Shown piece after piece: positions 1 to 8,986 of a stretch of 61,117 bases of DNA (position 1 is the stretch's first letter; every line of letters starts with the position of its first letter). The notes under the pieces are model-generated. The model was not told where the DNA came from. It ran no database searches and saw nothing but the letters and a program-made list of their open reading frames with translations. Made by a program: the position numbers and the translations under genes. The DNA comes from a virus: the IMG/VR virus record IMGVR_UViG_3300020469_005555, positions 1-61,117 of that record; one strand, written 5' to 3'.

Positions 1-297
1 GGCAGGTATTTTAACACCCGCTTCCCTGATTAATCTTTCTAAATTATTGTTTTCAACTGCTGTTTCGATATTATTTTCATTAAATTGATGATCCATGTAA
101 TAAGTTAAAACATCACCAACGTAAGCACCTAAATCTAAGAACATTCCCCCTAAACTTGCATCAGAAAAATCAACAATGTTATCACTGAAGTGTGTCAACA
201 TGTAGCCTCTTAAATCATTTCTTAAGGATCTGAAATCTTTGCTGGTGTAAGAAACCTCTTTTTGTTTTTTAACTTCTTTTTTAATGTTTCTTGCCAT
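1..297 (-). CDS. Baseplate wedge protein, T4 gp6-like (partial, C-terminus off the left edge)
   Basis: Only the first 99 codons are in the window, read leftward from an ATG at 297. The N-terminus is lysine-rich, followed by YTSKDFRSLRNDL and then DASLGGMFLDLGAYVGDV. In T4-type phages this is the conserved start of gp6, which with gp7, gp25 and gp53 forms the baseplate wedge. It starts four bases after the stop of the gp25 homologue, so the two are probably translated together. The call rests on the N-terminal signature and the neighbours. The rest of the protein is not visible. Confidence 0.8.
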   Translation of the reverse strand, partial: MARNIKKEVKKQKEVSYTSKDFRSLRNDLRGYMLTHFSDNIVDFSDASLGGMFLDLGAYVGDVLTYYMDHQFNENNIETAVENNNLERLIREAGVKIPA

Positions 298-301
298 TAA
301 T

Positions 302-790
302 TTATCCTCCTACAACTAAATCTACTTCTAAGCCTAACTTTCTAGATTTAAATCTTGGCACAGTATAACTAATCCTGATCCTTACTTTTGTTAAACCTAC
401 GCGATTTAAGTCATTTTTCTCATTTTCATCAACAAAAACTGCTGATATATCTTCGATGTTTATACTCGGTATAAATCTGCTCGTTGTATCTACTATTGAA
501 TTACTGACTAAATCAACAAAATCTGGAGAATTACTATATTCGTACAATATTGAATTTAGATTTGCTCCAAAGTCAAACATACCTAGTCTCTCACCGTGGT
601 TTGTTAATATGAGATTTCTAAAGTTGTCACTAATTTGTTTAACGGGGTCGGCATGCATTTTAAATATGTCATCACCTTGTTCGAGTGGTGTTTTAAAACC
701 AATCGGTCGAGATACAGTTTTTTTTGCAACAAATCGTCTATCGTCTCTGTTAAAACCACTACTCTTAAATTTGAACTGAGAATGACCCAT
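302..790 (-). CDS. Baseplate wedge protein, gp25/GPW lysozyme-like family
   Basis: 162 aa. The central segment NLILTNHGERLGMFDFG followed by ANLNSILYE is the hallmark of the gp25/GPW family (loop with GER, then DFG and L..L..E). These small proteins clamp the baseplate wedge and the sheath-initiator region of contractile tails. I chose the ATG at 790 because AGAGG sits five bases upstream; an in-frame GTG two codons earlier overlaps that site. It lies between gp6-like and gp5-like genes, the expected context. The lysozyme-like fold in this family is normally inactive as an enzyme. Confidence 0.88.
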   Translation of the reverse strand: MGHSQFKFKSSGFNRDDRRFVAKKTVSRPIGFKTPLEQGDDIFKMHADPVKQISDNFRNLILTNHGERLGMFDFGANLNSILYEYSNSPDFVDLVSNSIVDTTSRFIPSINIEDISAVFVDENEKNDLNRVGLTKVRIRISYTVPRFKSRKLGLEVDLVVGG

Positions 791-814
791 ATCCACCTCT
801 TTTATCTATAAATA

Positions 815-2683
815 TCATTCACCAAAAATTTTGGTCGATTTAATGTTAGTATCAATTAGACCAACAAAGTCTGCAAAGTTTTCGTCGTTTACATTGTTAC
901 CTGCAATTTCTAGTGAAATAGGGATATTCTTGACATTAAAATTGTCAGGAATGGCTTCACCATCTTCATCTAATACTGGTGTTTTATATGTTAGGGTTCC
1001 GGATCCGGCTGGATTTAATTCTCTTGCTTCTCTCAAGGTCTTAACACTTTCCATTAAAGGGGACAATGCTGCAGCAACTGGTGGAACCTTTGACAGTGCT
1101 TCAAGTAATATGTCTATTATCTTATTTAAAAAAGCAGCATCGCCTCCTAACTTTTTCAGTATTGGTGCTAGCTCACTATGCAGAATATAAGGTTCAGTAG
1201 CTAAACTTTCGTCAGTAGGATCTGATCGCACAGCTAAATGTATTCCATCTTGTGATTGGATTCTTGTTTTTCCTTTTGCATGCAAAAGTGACATCCCAGT
1301 TGATCTAAGACTCAAAAATTGTTGACCATCACCTTTTGATGCTTTTGCAACAATGTTACCATGTGGGTCCAAATCAATAAAAGATTGTCCTATACTTGAC
1401 GCCAATCTGACGTCTGAAGAACCAATCACTCTGTTGTGTTGTGAATATGAAACAATACAAGGGCCTATATAAGATGTTAAAACGTCAAAACTCGATCCAA
1501 AAATATTGTCAACTGAACAATCCTTGGACATGTAAAGACGGGCGCCTACATCAGTTGCATCAAAGTCAAAATCATTTAACTCAAATGTATACATGTCTTT
1601 ACGCTTTTCTACATCGTTTGTCATCATGTCTGCGACTTTATTGTTTTCAACGTAATCGTGATACTTTCCCTCTGTGTTGTTTGGGTGCGCTTTAAGTGAC
1701 ATGCTTTCGTCGTTAAAAGACAGGCCTGTTAGACCACTTGACAACGCTGCTAATGCGTCCACAGATGATTTTTTTCTGGTTACAAACAAATCAATTGCAG
1801 ATGAGTTTGGTGTCCTGTTAGGCGGCACTGGATCTCCAATACCAGCATAAAACACGTCCTTTTTGCTCGATACATCAGTAAACTTTTCAGTTGTAATATG
1901 TATTCCCGCGTTGTTTGAACCCTGTATTAAAACATCCCCGCATTTTTTTGACAATCTAGGCACCGGTTCGCCCGTAAACTCTACATCATTTGAATATGAT
2001 CTCGCAAGAAGTTGTGTCATATTTAAAGGAAGATTGCTTCGTTGCCCAATTGCTGTACTATTAACACTTATATTACCTTCATTTGAAAAGGCTTCAATTG
2101 GGTCGACATTATTATTGCCTTTTAAATTATTGGCGTTTGTAATTAGGTTAGTAATGGCTGTCGTTCTTTCCATATTTGTAAAATTTAAGTCATCGAGTTG
2201 TATATGACCTACTTTTCTGCAAACCCAATAATAATATGAAACGTTGCCAATTTTTTCTTCAAGCAACCAAACATACTCACCAGCTTTAAGCGGAAGCGAC
2301 ATATGACCAGGAAAAAATGGATAACAAATTGAAATCTTTGGATTGTCTTTTATTTCGTATCCGTCCACAATGTACGCAAATATTGAATTTATCGGCATCG
2401 TGTCTATTAAGTCTTTGTGTCCGAGACGAAATGTAGTTGACGGGTTGTCTTTTTTATCTGGCAAATCTTGACTTCTAATTCTCCCAGATAAAACATCTTT
2501 TAAAAGAAAGTCTGTATCTTTGTAGTTTCTATTAAGATACTCGTACGGATTTGATATAACATCAGAAACAATTCCTGTCATGTAATTGTATCTAGGTAAT
2601 TTTTCGTATTGAAAATCTTCTTTTTCAATCGAGCTGCCAGCGCGCTCTCCAGTACTACTTTTTCCAAAACGATGGTCTAACAT
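815..2683 (-). CDS. Baseplate hub / tail spike protein, gp5-like with OB-fold
   Basis: 622 aa. Around residues 110-170 the protein has an OB-fold-like stretch (PLKAGEYVWLLEEK, then YYYWVCRKVG) resembling the N-terminal domain of T4-type gp5 hub proteins. The C-terminal half contains short beta repeats (for example TRIQSQDGIHLAVR) compatible with a spike or beta-helix. No lysozyme module (Glu-Asp/Thr of T4 gp5) is visible, as in marine T4-like phages where hub and lysozyme are separate. Context (gp25, gp6, sigma factor) supports a central baseplate role. Assignment as gp5 rather than another hub protein is inference. Confidence 0.6.
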   Translation of the reverse strand: MLDHRFGKSSTGERAGSSIEKEDFQYEKLPRYNYMTGIVSDVISNPYEYLNRNYKDTDFLLKDVLSGRIRSQDLPDKKDNPSTTFRLGHKDLIDTMPINSIFAYIVDGYEIKDNPKISICYPFFPGHMSLPLKAGEYVWLLEEKIGNVSYYYWVCRKVGHIQLDDLNFTNMERTTAITNLITNANNLKGNNNVDPIEAFSNEGNISVNSTAIGQRSNLPLNMTQLLARSYSNDVEFTGEPVPRLSKKCGDVLIQGSNNAGIHITTEKFTDVSSKKDVFYAGIGDPVPPNRTPNSSAIDLFVTRKKSSVDALAALSSGLTGLSFNDESMSLKAHPNNTEGKYHDYVENNKVADMMTNDVEKRKDMYTFELNDFDFDATDVGARLYMSKDCSVDNIFGSSFDVLTSYIGPCIVSYSQHNRVIGSSDVRLASSIGQSFIDLDPHGNIVAKASKGDGQQFLSLRSTGMSLLHAKGKTRIQSQDGIHLAVRSDPTDESLATEPYILHSELAPILKKLGGDAAFLNKIIDILLEALSKVPPVAAALSPLMESVKTLREARELNPAGSGTLTYKTPVLDEDGEAIPDNFNVKNIPISLEIAGNNVNDENFADFVGLIDTNIKSTKIFGE

Positions 2684-2685
2684 TA

Positions 2686-3021
2686 TTAGTCCCCTATAGA
2701 CTTAAATATGTCGTCTGGCGAAACTGTATTTTCTCTTTCCTGTTCTTTTGCAATTAATTCAGCTAGCTTTATTATTTGATCATTGCATTTAGACATTCTT
2801 TCTAAATACTTTGTTGCTAATGTGCCGTGAGTCGAGTGTGATGTAGGGTTTCCTGGGATGGTTACTAGTAAATCATCCAATAGAATTGATGCACTTTCTC
2901 TATCTTCTATTGCATTTTGATATGACTCCCTCCACAATAACTTTTTTTTATCTTCAGTATTTTCTAGGCTTTCTAGTAAATCAGAAAACTCTTTAATTTT
3001 GTCTTCTTTGTTTTTTCCCAT
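2686..3021 (-). CDS. Small helical phage protein, function unknown
   Basis: 111 aa, charged and predominantly helical, with a central LLWRESYQNAIEDRESASIL segment and a second helix KYLERMSKCNDQIIKLAELI. I do not recognise a defined family. It starts at the stop codon of the sigma-factor gene (single-base overlap at 3021) and ends two bases before the hub gene, so it belongs to the late structural operon. A co-factor of late transcription or a DNA-packaging small subunit would fit size and position, but no motif proves either. Confidence 0.6.
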   Translation of the reverse strand: MGKNKEDKIKEFSDLLESLENTEDKKKLLWRESYQNAIEDRESASILLDDLLVTIPGNPTSHSTHGTLATKYLERMSKCNDQIIKLAELIAKEQERENTVSPDDIFKSIGD

Positions 3022-3779
3022 TATATCCCCATTCTAAACATTGACTTGTATTCGTCGTTACTTTTAACTATTTCTCTAAAATGTTTTCTCACACTGGACA
3101 TTGCAACAGACAATTGTTTGGGATTTAGACCTGATATTTCTCTTAAATAAACAAATATAGCTCTTTTATTAAGTAATTCTAAGTCGTCAATATTTTTAAA
3201 AAGTTTAGTTACAGCTTTAACACATACTTTTTCATTTTCATTTTTTATCCGACCTTCAATTATTCCAAGCACTTGGAACATTCGGTCTCTATCTTCTTTC
3301 TGGATCATTATGGATTCAGGAGAAGGTACAATACTATAAACCTCAATACTTCTTTTATCTCTTACACTTAGACTAGCATAATCATCAAAGCTTACACTTC
3401 TTCTATTATTTTTGTTTCGTTTGTTAGTCTGTATTATTAAAAAGTTTTTTGCACACACATTAAAATATGAAAATGCTTTTGAGCCTCTTTCAGGATCAAA
3501 CTTTTCTAGTGTTTCGTATAAAAATGTCACACAATCAAGCTTTAAAGTCTGAAAAGTCACTGGGTCTCTTGCAAAACCGTGAATAAAAATTAAATTTTCA
3601 ACTAATTTTTGAAAAGAATGTCTTATTTTCTTTTCATATATTACATGTCTTTCATTTCTGCACTGTGTAGACTGATATTCAATTATCGCGTCATGTGCTT
3701 CCTTTCCAAAATATAATTTTTTCTTAGTTGTCTTTGAACCTCTTTTAACTGTTTTTTTCTTCAGTCTTGCCACTTTCAA
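3021..3779 (-). CDS. Late-transcription sigma factor, T4 gp55-like
   Basis: 252 aa. Residues about 80-125 contain a sigma-70 region-2-like block (VTFLYETLEKFDPERGSKAF, then NVCAKNFLI.TNKRNK), matching the pattern in gp55-type phage sigma factors that direct host RNA polymerase to late promoters. The C-terminal part (SGLNPKQLSVAMSSVRKHF) resembles a helix-turn-helix region 4, so the protein is longer than T4 gp55 (about 185 aa). The N-terminus is very lysine-rich. It overlaps the 3' end of the upstream membrane-protein gene by 35 bases, implying coupled translation. Late promoters were not identified. Confidence 0.75.
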   Translation of the reverse strand: MKVARLKKKTVKRGSKTTKKKLYFGKEAHDAIIEYQSTQCRNERHVIYEKKIRHSFQKLVENLIFIHGFARDPVTFQTLKLDCVTFLYETLEKFDPERGSKAFSYFNVCAKNFLIIQTNKRNKNNRRSVSFDDYASLSVRDKRSIEVYSIVPSPESIMIQKEDRDRMFQVLGIIEGRIKNENEKVCVKAVTKLFKNIDDLELLNKRAIFVYLREISGLNPKQLSVAMSSVRKHFREIVKSNDEYKSMFRMGI

Positions 3780-4062
3780 TCCCTGTGTTTCTTGTGAGCT
3801 TATTAGCTACTATGAGTATTGCTCTATGACACTCTCTAATATCAGCAATAACTTGACGGATTTCGACAGAATCAAAAAACACCGGTTTTTCCAGCACTTC
3901 ATTCATTTTACCGTATCTCTCGTTTAATATGTCGAGAGATTCTTCTATAGCATCCTCGACATCTATCAAAACAATCGAAAATTGATAAAGCTTCCAAGCA
4001 AGCCAAATTGACAGAGTAAGTAACAGACAACACAATCCAATAAGTATTATTTCAAAGATCAT
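3745..4062 (-). CDS. Small membrane-anchored protein
   Basis: 105 aa. One N-terminal transmembrane segment (about residues 3-25, FEIILIGLCCLLLTLSIWLA) is followed by an acidic/helical cytoplasmic or periplasmic domain predicted to be coiled-coil-like (VEDAIEESLDILNERYGKM). It overlaps the following sigma-factor gene by 35 bases and is itself overlapped by the upstream glycosyltransferase (4-base overlap). Proteins of this shape accompany gp55-type genes in T4-like marine phages; the function is unknown. Confidence 0.65.
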   Translation of the reverse strand: MIFEIILIGLCCLLLTLSIWLAWKLYQFSIVLIDVEDAIEESLDILNERYGKMNEVLEKPVFFDSVEIRQVIADIRECHRAILIVANKLTRNTGIESGKTEEKNS

Positions 4063-5243
4063 TTTTCTGAATACCTTTCAAATAATTGGTCATATTTTCT
4101 TTTAACACTTGCACTGCTAAAATTAACTCTTATATCTTTTGCCATTTTTCTTGCTTTTGATTTTGCCTCGTCATAATTTTCGTAAGCTTTTCTAATCTCT
4201 CTTTTAAAACTATTTTCTAGAGGATCCGCCCACTTAAAACCTTTTTCAAATATCCTGTCATCAACCCTGTTAGGCGACAACTCAACTAAATTGTAGTCAA
4301 CAGCCCCAAAATATTTTCTATCTAAAAACTCTAAATGTCCGGACCAGTTTGTTGCTACAATTGGAAGGCCTGCGGCAGCAGCTTCTATAAGTGGCAAACC
4401 GTACCCTTCACCTCGTGTAGCCGAGACATAGAGTTTAATTTTGTGATGACTGTATAAGGCTGCAACTTCTTTTGAGGTCATATTTCCGTGAAGTAATTTT
4501 ATTTTAGGGTGTTTGTTTGGACCTAACTGTTGTTTAAAATTGTTAAGGTATTCTTTGCATAAGCTTCGATCAGACGTTGTACCTTTACCGAAGTTTGTTT
4601 TTAAAATTATTGCTACATCATCTTGCCCTTTAAATTCTTCAGAAACCCACTGTATAGTGTTTACTAGGTTTTTTCGATCGTCTTGTGGGTTTTGACTGGT
4701 AAGAGTGCCAATCATTAGTATACAAAAATTTTCAGATATTACATCGTATCTTTCATCATTTAAAGTTTTAGAAACTTGACTTTTATTAGTAACGTTTGAG
4801 TTATACCATTCTGGGATCACAGAAACAGGTGTTGTGAGAATCCCAGAACGCTTAAGAACATTTTTTGTAAACGTGGATGGGACAACGATATGTGACATTT
4901 TATTACATTTTTCAACCCAGCTTTTAGAACATCTGTCAGTTTCAACTAATGCAGTTACTCCAATAGCTGTGTTACCTATTGATTCATCCCACTCATCAGG
5001 TAATTGAACCTGTATTGAAATGTCTATTTGGTCTTTATCGTAAGGCTTTGAACAATTCATTATTTGGCCAATCAAACCGTCTTCATAATTATTGTTGAGA
5101 AGCCAAGAAGTTCTTCCCCACTGTAGACATTCAACATGCAAATCTACATCTTCGCGCTTGCTTAACCAATTAAATATTTGTCTGGAATGAACACCATAAC
5201 CACTGTTTGTTAACAAGGGTGCTCTTAATAATACTTTTTTCAT
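4059..5243 (-). CDS. Glycosyltransferase family 4 (GT-B)
   Basis: 394 aa. The N-terminus MKKVLLRAPLLTNSGYGVHS has the glycine-rich donor-side loop of GT-B enzymes. The C-terminal half carries the GT4 nucleotide-sugar signature ATRGEGYGLPLIEAAAAG (E-x7-E type), followed by GLPIVATNWSGHLEF. These enzymes transfer a sugar from a nucleotide-sugar with retention of configuration. I chose ATG 5243 because GAGGAA lies just upstream, directly at the stop of the preceding gene; a longer reading frame would overlap that gene by 56 bases. It pairs with the next GT4 gene as a translationally coupled unit. Confidence 0.85.
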   Translation of the reverse strand: MKKVLLRAPLLTNSGYGVHSRQIFNWLSKREDVDLHVECLQWGRTSWLLNNNYEDGLIGQIMNCSKPYDKDQIDISIQVQLPDEWDESIGNTAIGVTALVETDRCSKSWVEKCNKMSHIVVPSTFTKNVLKRSGILTTPVSVIPEWYNSNVTNKSQVSKTLNDERYDVISENFCILMIGTLTSQNPQDDRKNLVNTIQWVSEEFKGQDDVAIILKTNFGKGTTSDRSLCKEYLNNFKQQLGPNKHPKIKLLHGNMTSKEVAALYSHHKIKLYVSATRGEGYGLPLIEAAAAGLPIVATNWSGHLEFLDRKYFGAVDYNLVELSPNRVDDRIFEKGFKWADPLENSFKREIRKAYENYDEAKSKARKMAKDIRVNFSSASVKRKYDQLFERYSEK

Positions 5244-5244
5244 T

Positions 5245-6495
5245 TTATATTTCCTCAATTTGCCAATTTTTTCTTGATTTAAAATTTTCAATTGTTTCAA
5301 TCATAGTCTTGTGCCACAGATCTATGGTTTTTTGATAACTAAATTCTGTGTTTGCATATTTCTTTACTTTCCTTGACAGCGTTTTTCTTTCTTTGTCATC
5401 TAACTCAAATAGATGCATTATCCCACTTGCAAACTTTTCATTCTGCACATAGTCTTCGTAAATATATGGGACTGCCTGACTTCCAACAAGCGTCTTAAAA
5501 TCAATATCTAATGCCACTCCGTTATGTGTGCCATCATTACAGTTAACGACTTGTCTAGTAAGTCCTCCTGTTTTAGGTGCAATTATTGGTGTACCTGTCA
5601 ACATCGATTCTAAGGTTGATAGACCGAAACCTTCTGCGTATGACGTATTAATACAAAAATCACATATATTATACAATACATTCATTTTTTCAAATTCAAT
5701 TCGTTCTCTAGAGAAAAATACGTTTTCTTTAATATCTAACAGTTCTGTTACCTTAAATAGATTAGGGCCTTCTTTGTCTGTTGGTTCAGTGTGCATAATC
5801 AGTGTTGCTTTCTTGTGTCCGTGATTTTTCTCGAGATTATTTAAGAATATCGACCAAGCTTCTAGTAAGTCAGAAGGTCTTTTTCTCTTTGCATTACGAT
5901 TTACCCAGATACCAACAAAATGATCTTCACGATCTTTTCCAAGTAAATTTTTCTTATGTAATTTAATTTCGTCACTTGGTAACTGATAGAAAAGATTGTC
6001 AGGTAGTGCGTGTGGAATAAAGTTTGTTTTGTTTGGGAATGTTTCTTTCAACATTGTATATGTCATATGACTATGGCAGTTTATCATATCAGTAGCTTCA
6101 TAGTATGCGTTGTTAAAGACGGGATACGGATAATTGTCCCAAACATGCCACCAAACGATAGGACAAACTTGATGCACCTCATCCTCCATGTCGAACAACC
6201 AAGTAAAAAACCTTGGATCTGTAAATATAAACAACAAGTCAGGTTTCTCAGTAGCTAATGTCACACGTATTAAATCAGGACTTCCAAAACCATCAATAGG
6301 CTTTATAATAAAATCATCATTAACAACAATAGTTCTGTAATCGCTATGTTTTAACGCTGCTCCAAATTGCCTAAACGACCAACAATTTTTCTTTAACAAT
6401 CCCTCAATCAAGTGTCTTGTTTGAGTTCCTACGCCACTTGTTGACAAAGCATGATCTGATAGAACCAACACTTTTAATTTACCATTTTCTGCCAT
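5245..6495 (-). CDS. Glycosyltransferase family 4 (GT-B)
   Basis: 416 aa. The N-terminus LKVLVLSDHALSTSGVGTQT and the C-terminal signature SYAEGFGLSTLESMLTGTP mark a GT4 enzyme. The middle (VNRNAKRKRPSDLLEAW) is the usual nucleotide-binding linker. The gene has its own intergenic region with a T4-early-like promoter (6551-6579), so together with the next gene it probably forms a separate two-gene transcription unit. Acceptor and donor cannot be told from the sequence. A role in glycosylating host surface, virion or phage DNA is possible. Confidence 0.85.
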   Translation of the reverse strand: MAENGKLKVLVLSDHALSTSGVGTQTRHLIEGLLKKNCWSFRQFGAALKHSDYRTIVVNDDFIIKPIDGFGSPDLIRVTLATEKPDLLFIFTDPRFFTWLFDMEDEVHQVCPIVWWHVWDNYPYPVFNNAYYEATDMINCHSHMTYTMLKETFPNKTNFIPHALPDNLFYQLPSDEIKLHKKNLLGKDREDHFVGIWVNRNAKRKRPSDLLEAWSIFLNNLEKNHGHKKATLIMHTEPTDKEGPNLFKVTELLDIKENVFFSRERIEFEKMNVLYNICDFCINTSYAEGFGLSTLESMLTGTPIIAPKTGGLTRQVVNCNDGTHNGVALDIDFKTLVGSQAVPYIYEDYVQNEKFASGIMHLFELDDKERKTLSRKVKKYANTEFSYQKTIDLWHKTMIETIENFKSRKNWQIEEI

Positions 6496-6550
6496 TCACT
6501 CACCTTTTAATGTACAATATTATAGACATTATGCCTTAATCTTGTTTCTA

Positions 6551-6579
6551 ATTTTATACATTAAAGATTCAATGTAAAC
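6551..6579 (-). promoter_or_regulatory. Promoter, T4-early type (GTTTAC-N17-TAAAAT)
   Basis: On the minus strand GTTTAC (6574-6579) is separated by exactly 17 bases from TAAAAT (6551-6556), 56 bases upstream of the GT4 start at 6495. A second TATAAT lies nearer the gene at 6519-6524 but lacks a matching -35. The -35 matches the T4 early consensus. Supports a transcription start for the two GT4 genes. Confidence 0.5.
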
Positions 6580-6583
6580 AAAA

Positions 6584-7423
6584 TTATGTACAGTGCTTGG
6601 TCTGGTGGAATTGGCAAAACTTACAACTATTTCTATTTTTTAAAGACATTCCTTTGGTCACAGAACTAATCATATTTCTCATAAGTTTTACACCCTTTGT
6701 ATAAGTTTTCGGCCCTACAGAAACAGTCACCAACTCGCACACCCTACCTGGTTTTCCGCCTCGTTTTAGTAAGACAAACCCACAACGAACATCTTTTAGA
6801 TCAATATTGTGCTTTTTTGCCCAAAAGTGTTTGTATAGAATTAATTGTGCTGTCATTCCTAAGTCTTGTTTTTTATCTCTTCGCCAACCCCAAGCTCCTG
6901 CTGTTTTCCAGTCAATAATCCAGTATACATGTCCTTTTCCTCGCGTCTTAGGTACTTTAAGCACACCATCAATAAATCCCTTAAAACTTAAGGGTACTTT
7001 TATATCATCAATTACTTCGTAAAGTTGTTCCTCAGCCTCAAAACACTCCCAACCAGGAAGCTCTTTATCTAAAAAGCCAAGTACTTCATCCCACATATTG
7101 TTAGCCCAAGTTTCCCATGTACTTACAGGTTCGTGCTTGTACCAGCCAGGTTGCTTAGTGTACCACTCTGGATTCTCATATCCAGCTTCCTGCCACTGTT
7201 GCTTCATTACCCCTAATATTTTATCACGGTCAACACTTCGTGTCTCTAAAAGTGTTTCACAGCCTTCGTGAACAGCTGTTCCGAAATGAAGATATGGAGA
7301 CGGTTCGAAAGTATCAATTTTATCAATGTATACTAATTTGTGTCTATACGGACATTCTTTCCACTGTTTAATTTCAGAAAAAGATATGTGAGGTTTTCCT
7401 GTCGGAAATAAATCATTACTCAT
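6584..7423 (-). CDS. PD-(D/E)XK exonuclease with Fe-S cysteine cluster (Cas4/RecB-like)
   Basis: 279 aa. Motifs in order: ISFSEIKQWKECPYRHKLVY with the first cysteine, FGTAVHEGCE (motif with His/Glu), GFIDGVL (catalytic Asp), IIDWKTA (D-x-K), QLILYKHF (Q-x3-Y), and a C-terminal cysteine group CKFCQFHQTKHC. This is the order of Cas4/AddB-type nucleases in which four cysteines bind a 4Fe-4S cluster. Such nucleases occur in many T4-like and marine phages, in recombination or degradation of host DNA. Upstream intergenic sequence contains promoter-like elements, so it may be transcribed separately from ahcY. Confidence 0.85.
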   Translation of the reverse strand: MSNDLFPTGKPHISFSEIKQWKECPYRHKLVYIDKIDTFEPSPYLHFGTAVHEGCETLLETRSVDRDKILGVMKQQWQEAGYENPEWYTKQPGWYKHEPVSTWETWANNMWDEVLGFLDKELPGWECFEAEEQLYEVIDDIKVPLSFKGFIDGVLKVPKTRGKGHVYWIIDWKTAGAWGWRRDKKQDLGMTAQLILYKHFWAKKHNIDLKDVRCGFVLLKRGGKPGRVCELVTVSVGPKTYTKGVKLMRNMISSVTKGMSLKNRNSCKFCQFHQTKHCT

Positions 7424-7452
7424 TTTTACACCATTTTATTAGAGTTATAACA

Positions 7453-7481
7453 ATATTACACAAAATATAGCGTTTTTACAC
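7453..7481 (-). promoter_or_regulatory. Possible promoter (GTGTAA-N17-TAATAT)
   Basis: GTGTAA (7476-7481) and TAATAT (7453-7458) on the minus strand are 17 bases apart, ahead of the nuclease gene. GTGTAA occurs three times in this 60-base gap. The second copy (7456-7461) is also 17 bases from a TAAAAT (7433-7438). The sequence is very AT-rich, so chance matches are likely; the repeated GTGTAA is what makes it worth noting. Confidence 0.35.
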
Positions 7482-7482
7482 A

Positions 7483-8817
7483 TTAGTAACGATAATCATC
7501 TGTCTTGTAAGGGCCATCTTTGGCTACGCCTATGTAGTCTGCTTGTTTATCAGTAAGGTCAGTCAATCTTGCATCTAAATACCACAGATGTAACCTTGCT
7601 ACTTCTTCGTCTAGCTTTTTAGGAAGGACGTATAACTTATTTTCATATTTTTCTGAATATTGAAAAAGCTCAATCTGTGCTAAGACTTGATTAGTAAACG
7701 AACAAGACATAACAAAACTTGGGTGGCCTGTGGCGCATCCAAGATTTACTAATCTTCCTTGTGCCAAAAGAATTACTTTCTTTTCTCTATTTCCAAAACC
7801 CCGTCTATCTTCGACTGTATATGAATCAACTAGGTATTTGATGTTCTCATGACTTTTTGCATTTTTGTGCAACCAAGCAACATCAATTTCATTGTCAAAA
7901 TGACCAATATTGCAGATAATTGCGTTATCTTTCATCCACCCAAAGTGCTTCCCTACTACAACATCGCAGTTTCCTGTTGCTGTCACGATAATATCACCTA
8001 CAAGTACAGCATCATCAATCGGCATAACTTGGAAACCATCCATGGCAGCTTGGAGTGCACATATCGGATCGATTTCAGTTACGATTACTCGGCAACCTGC
8101 TGCCGCAAGAGATGCAGCTGAACCTTTACCAACATCCCCATATCCCGCAACAACTGCCACTTTTCCAGCCATCATTATGTCAGTTGCTCTGCGGATCGCA
8201 TCGACACAAGATTCTTTGCATCCGTACTTGTTGTCAAACTTAGATTTTGTGACTGCGTCATTTACGTTGATTGCCGGGAATGGAAGTTCAACCATGTCTC
8301 TTTCAAAGTCTTTTAATCTTAACACACCAGTTGTTGTTTCTTCTGTCACACCTATAATGTCGGGACAAACTTCTGGATATTTTTCGATAAGATGTTTAGT
8401 TAAGTCTCCGCCATCATCTAGAATCATGTTAGGGTTAGACCGGTTTCCTTCGTGATTTTTAAATTTAATAACTTCATCTAGACACCATTCGTAATCTTCT
8501 TCGGTCATTCCTTTCCAAGCAAACACAGGTATTCCCTTGCTAGCAACATATGCTGCAGCGTGATCTTGAGTAGAGTAAATGTTGCAAGTCATCCATCGCA
8601 CTTCTGCACCTAGTTCTACTAGTGTGTCTATCAAGACTGCAGTTTGAATCGTCATGTGTAAGCAGCCGGCGATCTTAGCGCCTGTAAGAGGCTTAATCTT
8701 ATCCTTGCTGTACTTCTTTCTCAACTCCATTAATCCTGGCATTTCAGCTTCAGCTAGTGCTACTTCTTTCTCCCCCCATTCTGCTAAACTTATGTCAGCT
8801 ATTTTGCAATCTTTCAT
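7483..8817 (-). CDS. ahcY: S-adenosylhomocysteine hydrolase (adenosylhomocysteinase)
   Basis: 444 aa, full length. It splits S-adenosylhomocysteine, the inhibitory product of SAM methyltransferases, into adenosine and homocysteine using bound NAD. Visible signatures: [14 protein letters not shown] with the active-site His, DDGGDLT, TEETTTG, SKFDN, the Rossmann motif [19 protein letters not shown], and the C-terminal KTDDYRY tail that completes the neighbouring subunit's NAD site. All catalytic residues appear intact. I chose the second Met because AGAGG sits six bases before it; the start at 8823 is possible. It lies beside sugar genes and upstream of a nuclease, and the window also encodes methyltransferases and radical SAM enzymes that could use SAM recycling. 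Confidence 0.95.
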   Translation of the reverse strand: MKDCKIADISLAEWGEKEVALAEAEMPGLMELRKKYSKDKIKPLTGAKIAGCLHMTIQTAVLIDTLVELGAEVRWMTCNIYSTQDHAAAYVASKGIPVFAWKGMTEEDYEWCLDEVIKFKNHEGNRSNPNMILDDGGDLTKHLIEKYPEVCPDIIGVTEETTTGVLRLKDFERDMVELPFPAINVNDAVTKSKFDNKYGCKESCVDAIRRATDIMMAGKVAVVAGYGDVGKGSAASLAAAGCRVIVTEIDPICALQAAMDGFQVMPIDDAVLVGDIIVTATGNCDVVVGKHFGWMKDNAIICNIGHFDNEIDVAWLHKNAKSHENIKYLVDSYTVEDRRGFGNREKKVILLAQGRLVNLGCATGHPSFVMSCSFTNQVLAQIELFQYSEKYENKLYVLPKKLDEEVARLHLWYLDARLTDLTDKQADYIGVAKDGPYKTDDYRY

Positions 8818-8986
8818 ATTCATCCTCTAGATTCGATATTTCATTCATTAAAATAGAATATTGTCTTATGTTTCCGTTTCTTTGAAAGTTAATGGCCTCT
8901 TTGTATTTTTTATCAATCTGCTTTTTAATTTTTGTTTTCTCATCCCCAAAAATTAAATTTAATATCGTTTTTATCATTTTAATCAA
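8795..8986 (-). CDS. Small charged protein, unknown
   Basis: 63 aa. An amphipathic N-terminus ([16 protein letters not shown]) is followed by a lysine/glutamate-rich helix. It is linked to the upstream nucleotidyltransferase by a 4-base ATGA overlap and overlaps the start of ahcY by 23-29 bases. Tight coupling on both sides supports a real gene; no family is recognised. Confidence 0.55.
   Translation of the reverse strand: MIKMIKTILNLIFGDEKTKIKKQIDKKYKEAINFQRNGNIRQYSILMNEISNLEDEYERLQNS

Noticed and set aside
807-814. TATAAATA, the T4 late promoter word
   Set aside because: It lies on the plus strand between two minus-strand genes, so it points the wrong way; one match in AT-rich DNA is not significant.
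7849-8455. Plus-strand frames opposite ahcY
   Set aside because: They are shadows of a fully conserved enzyme and have no ribosome sites or recognisable content.
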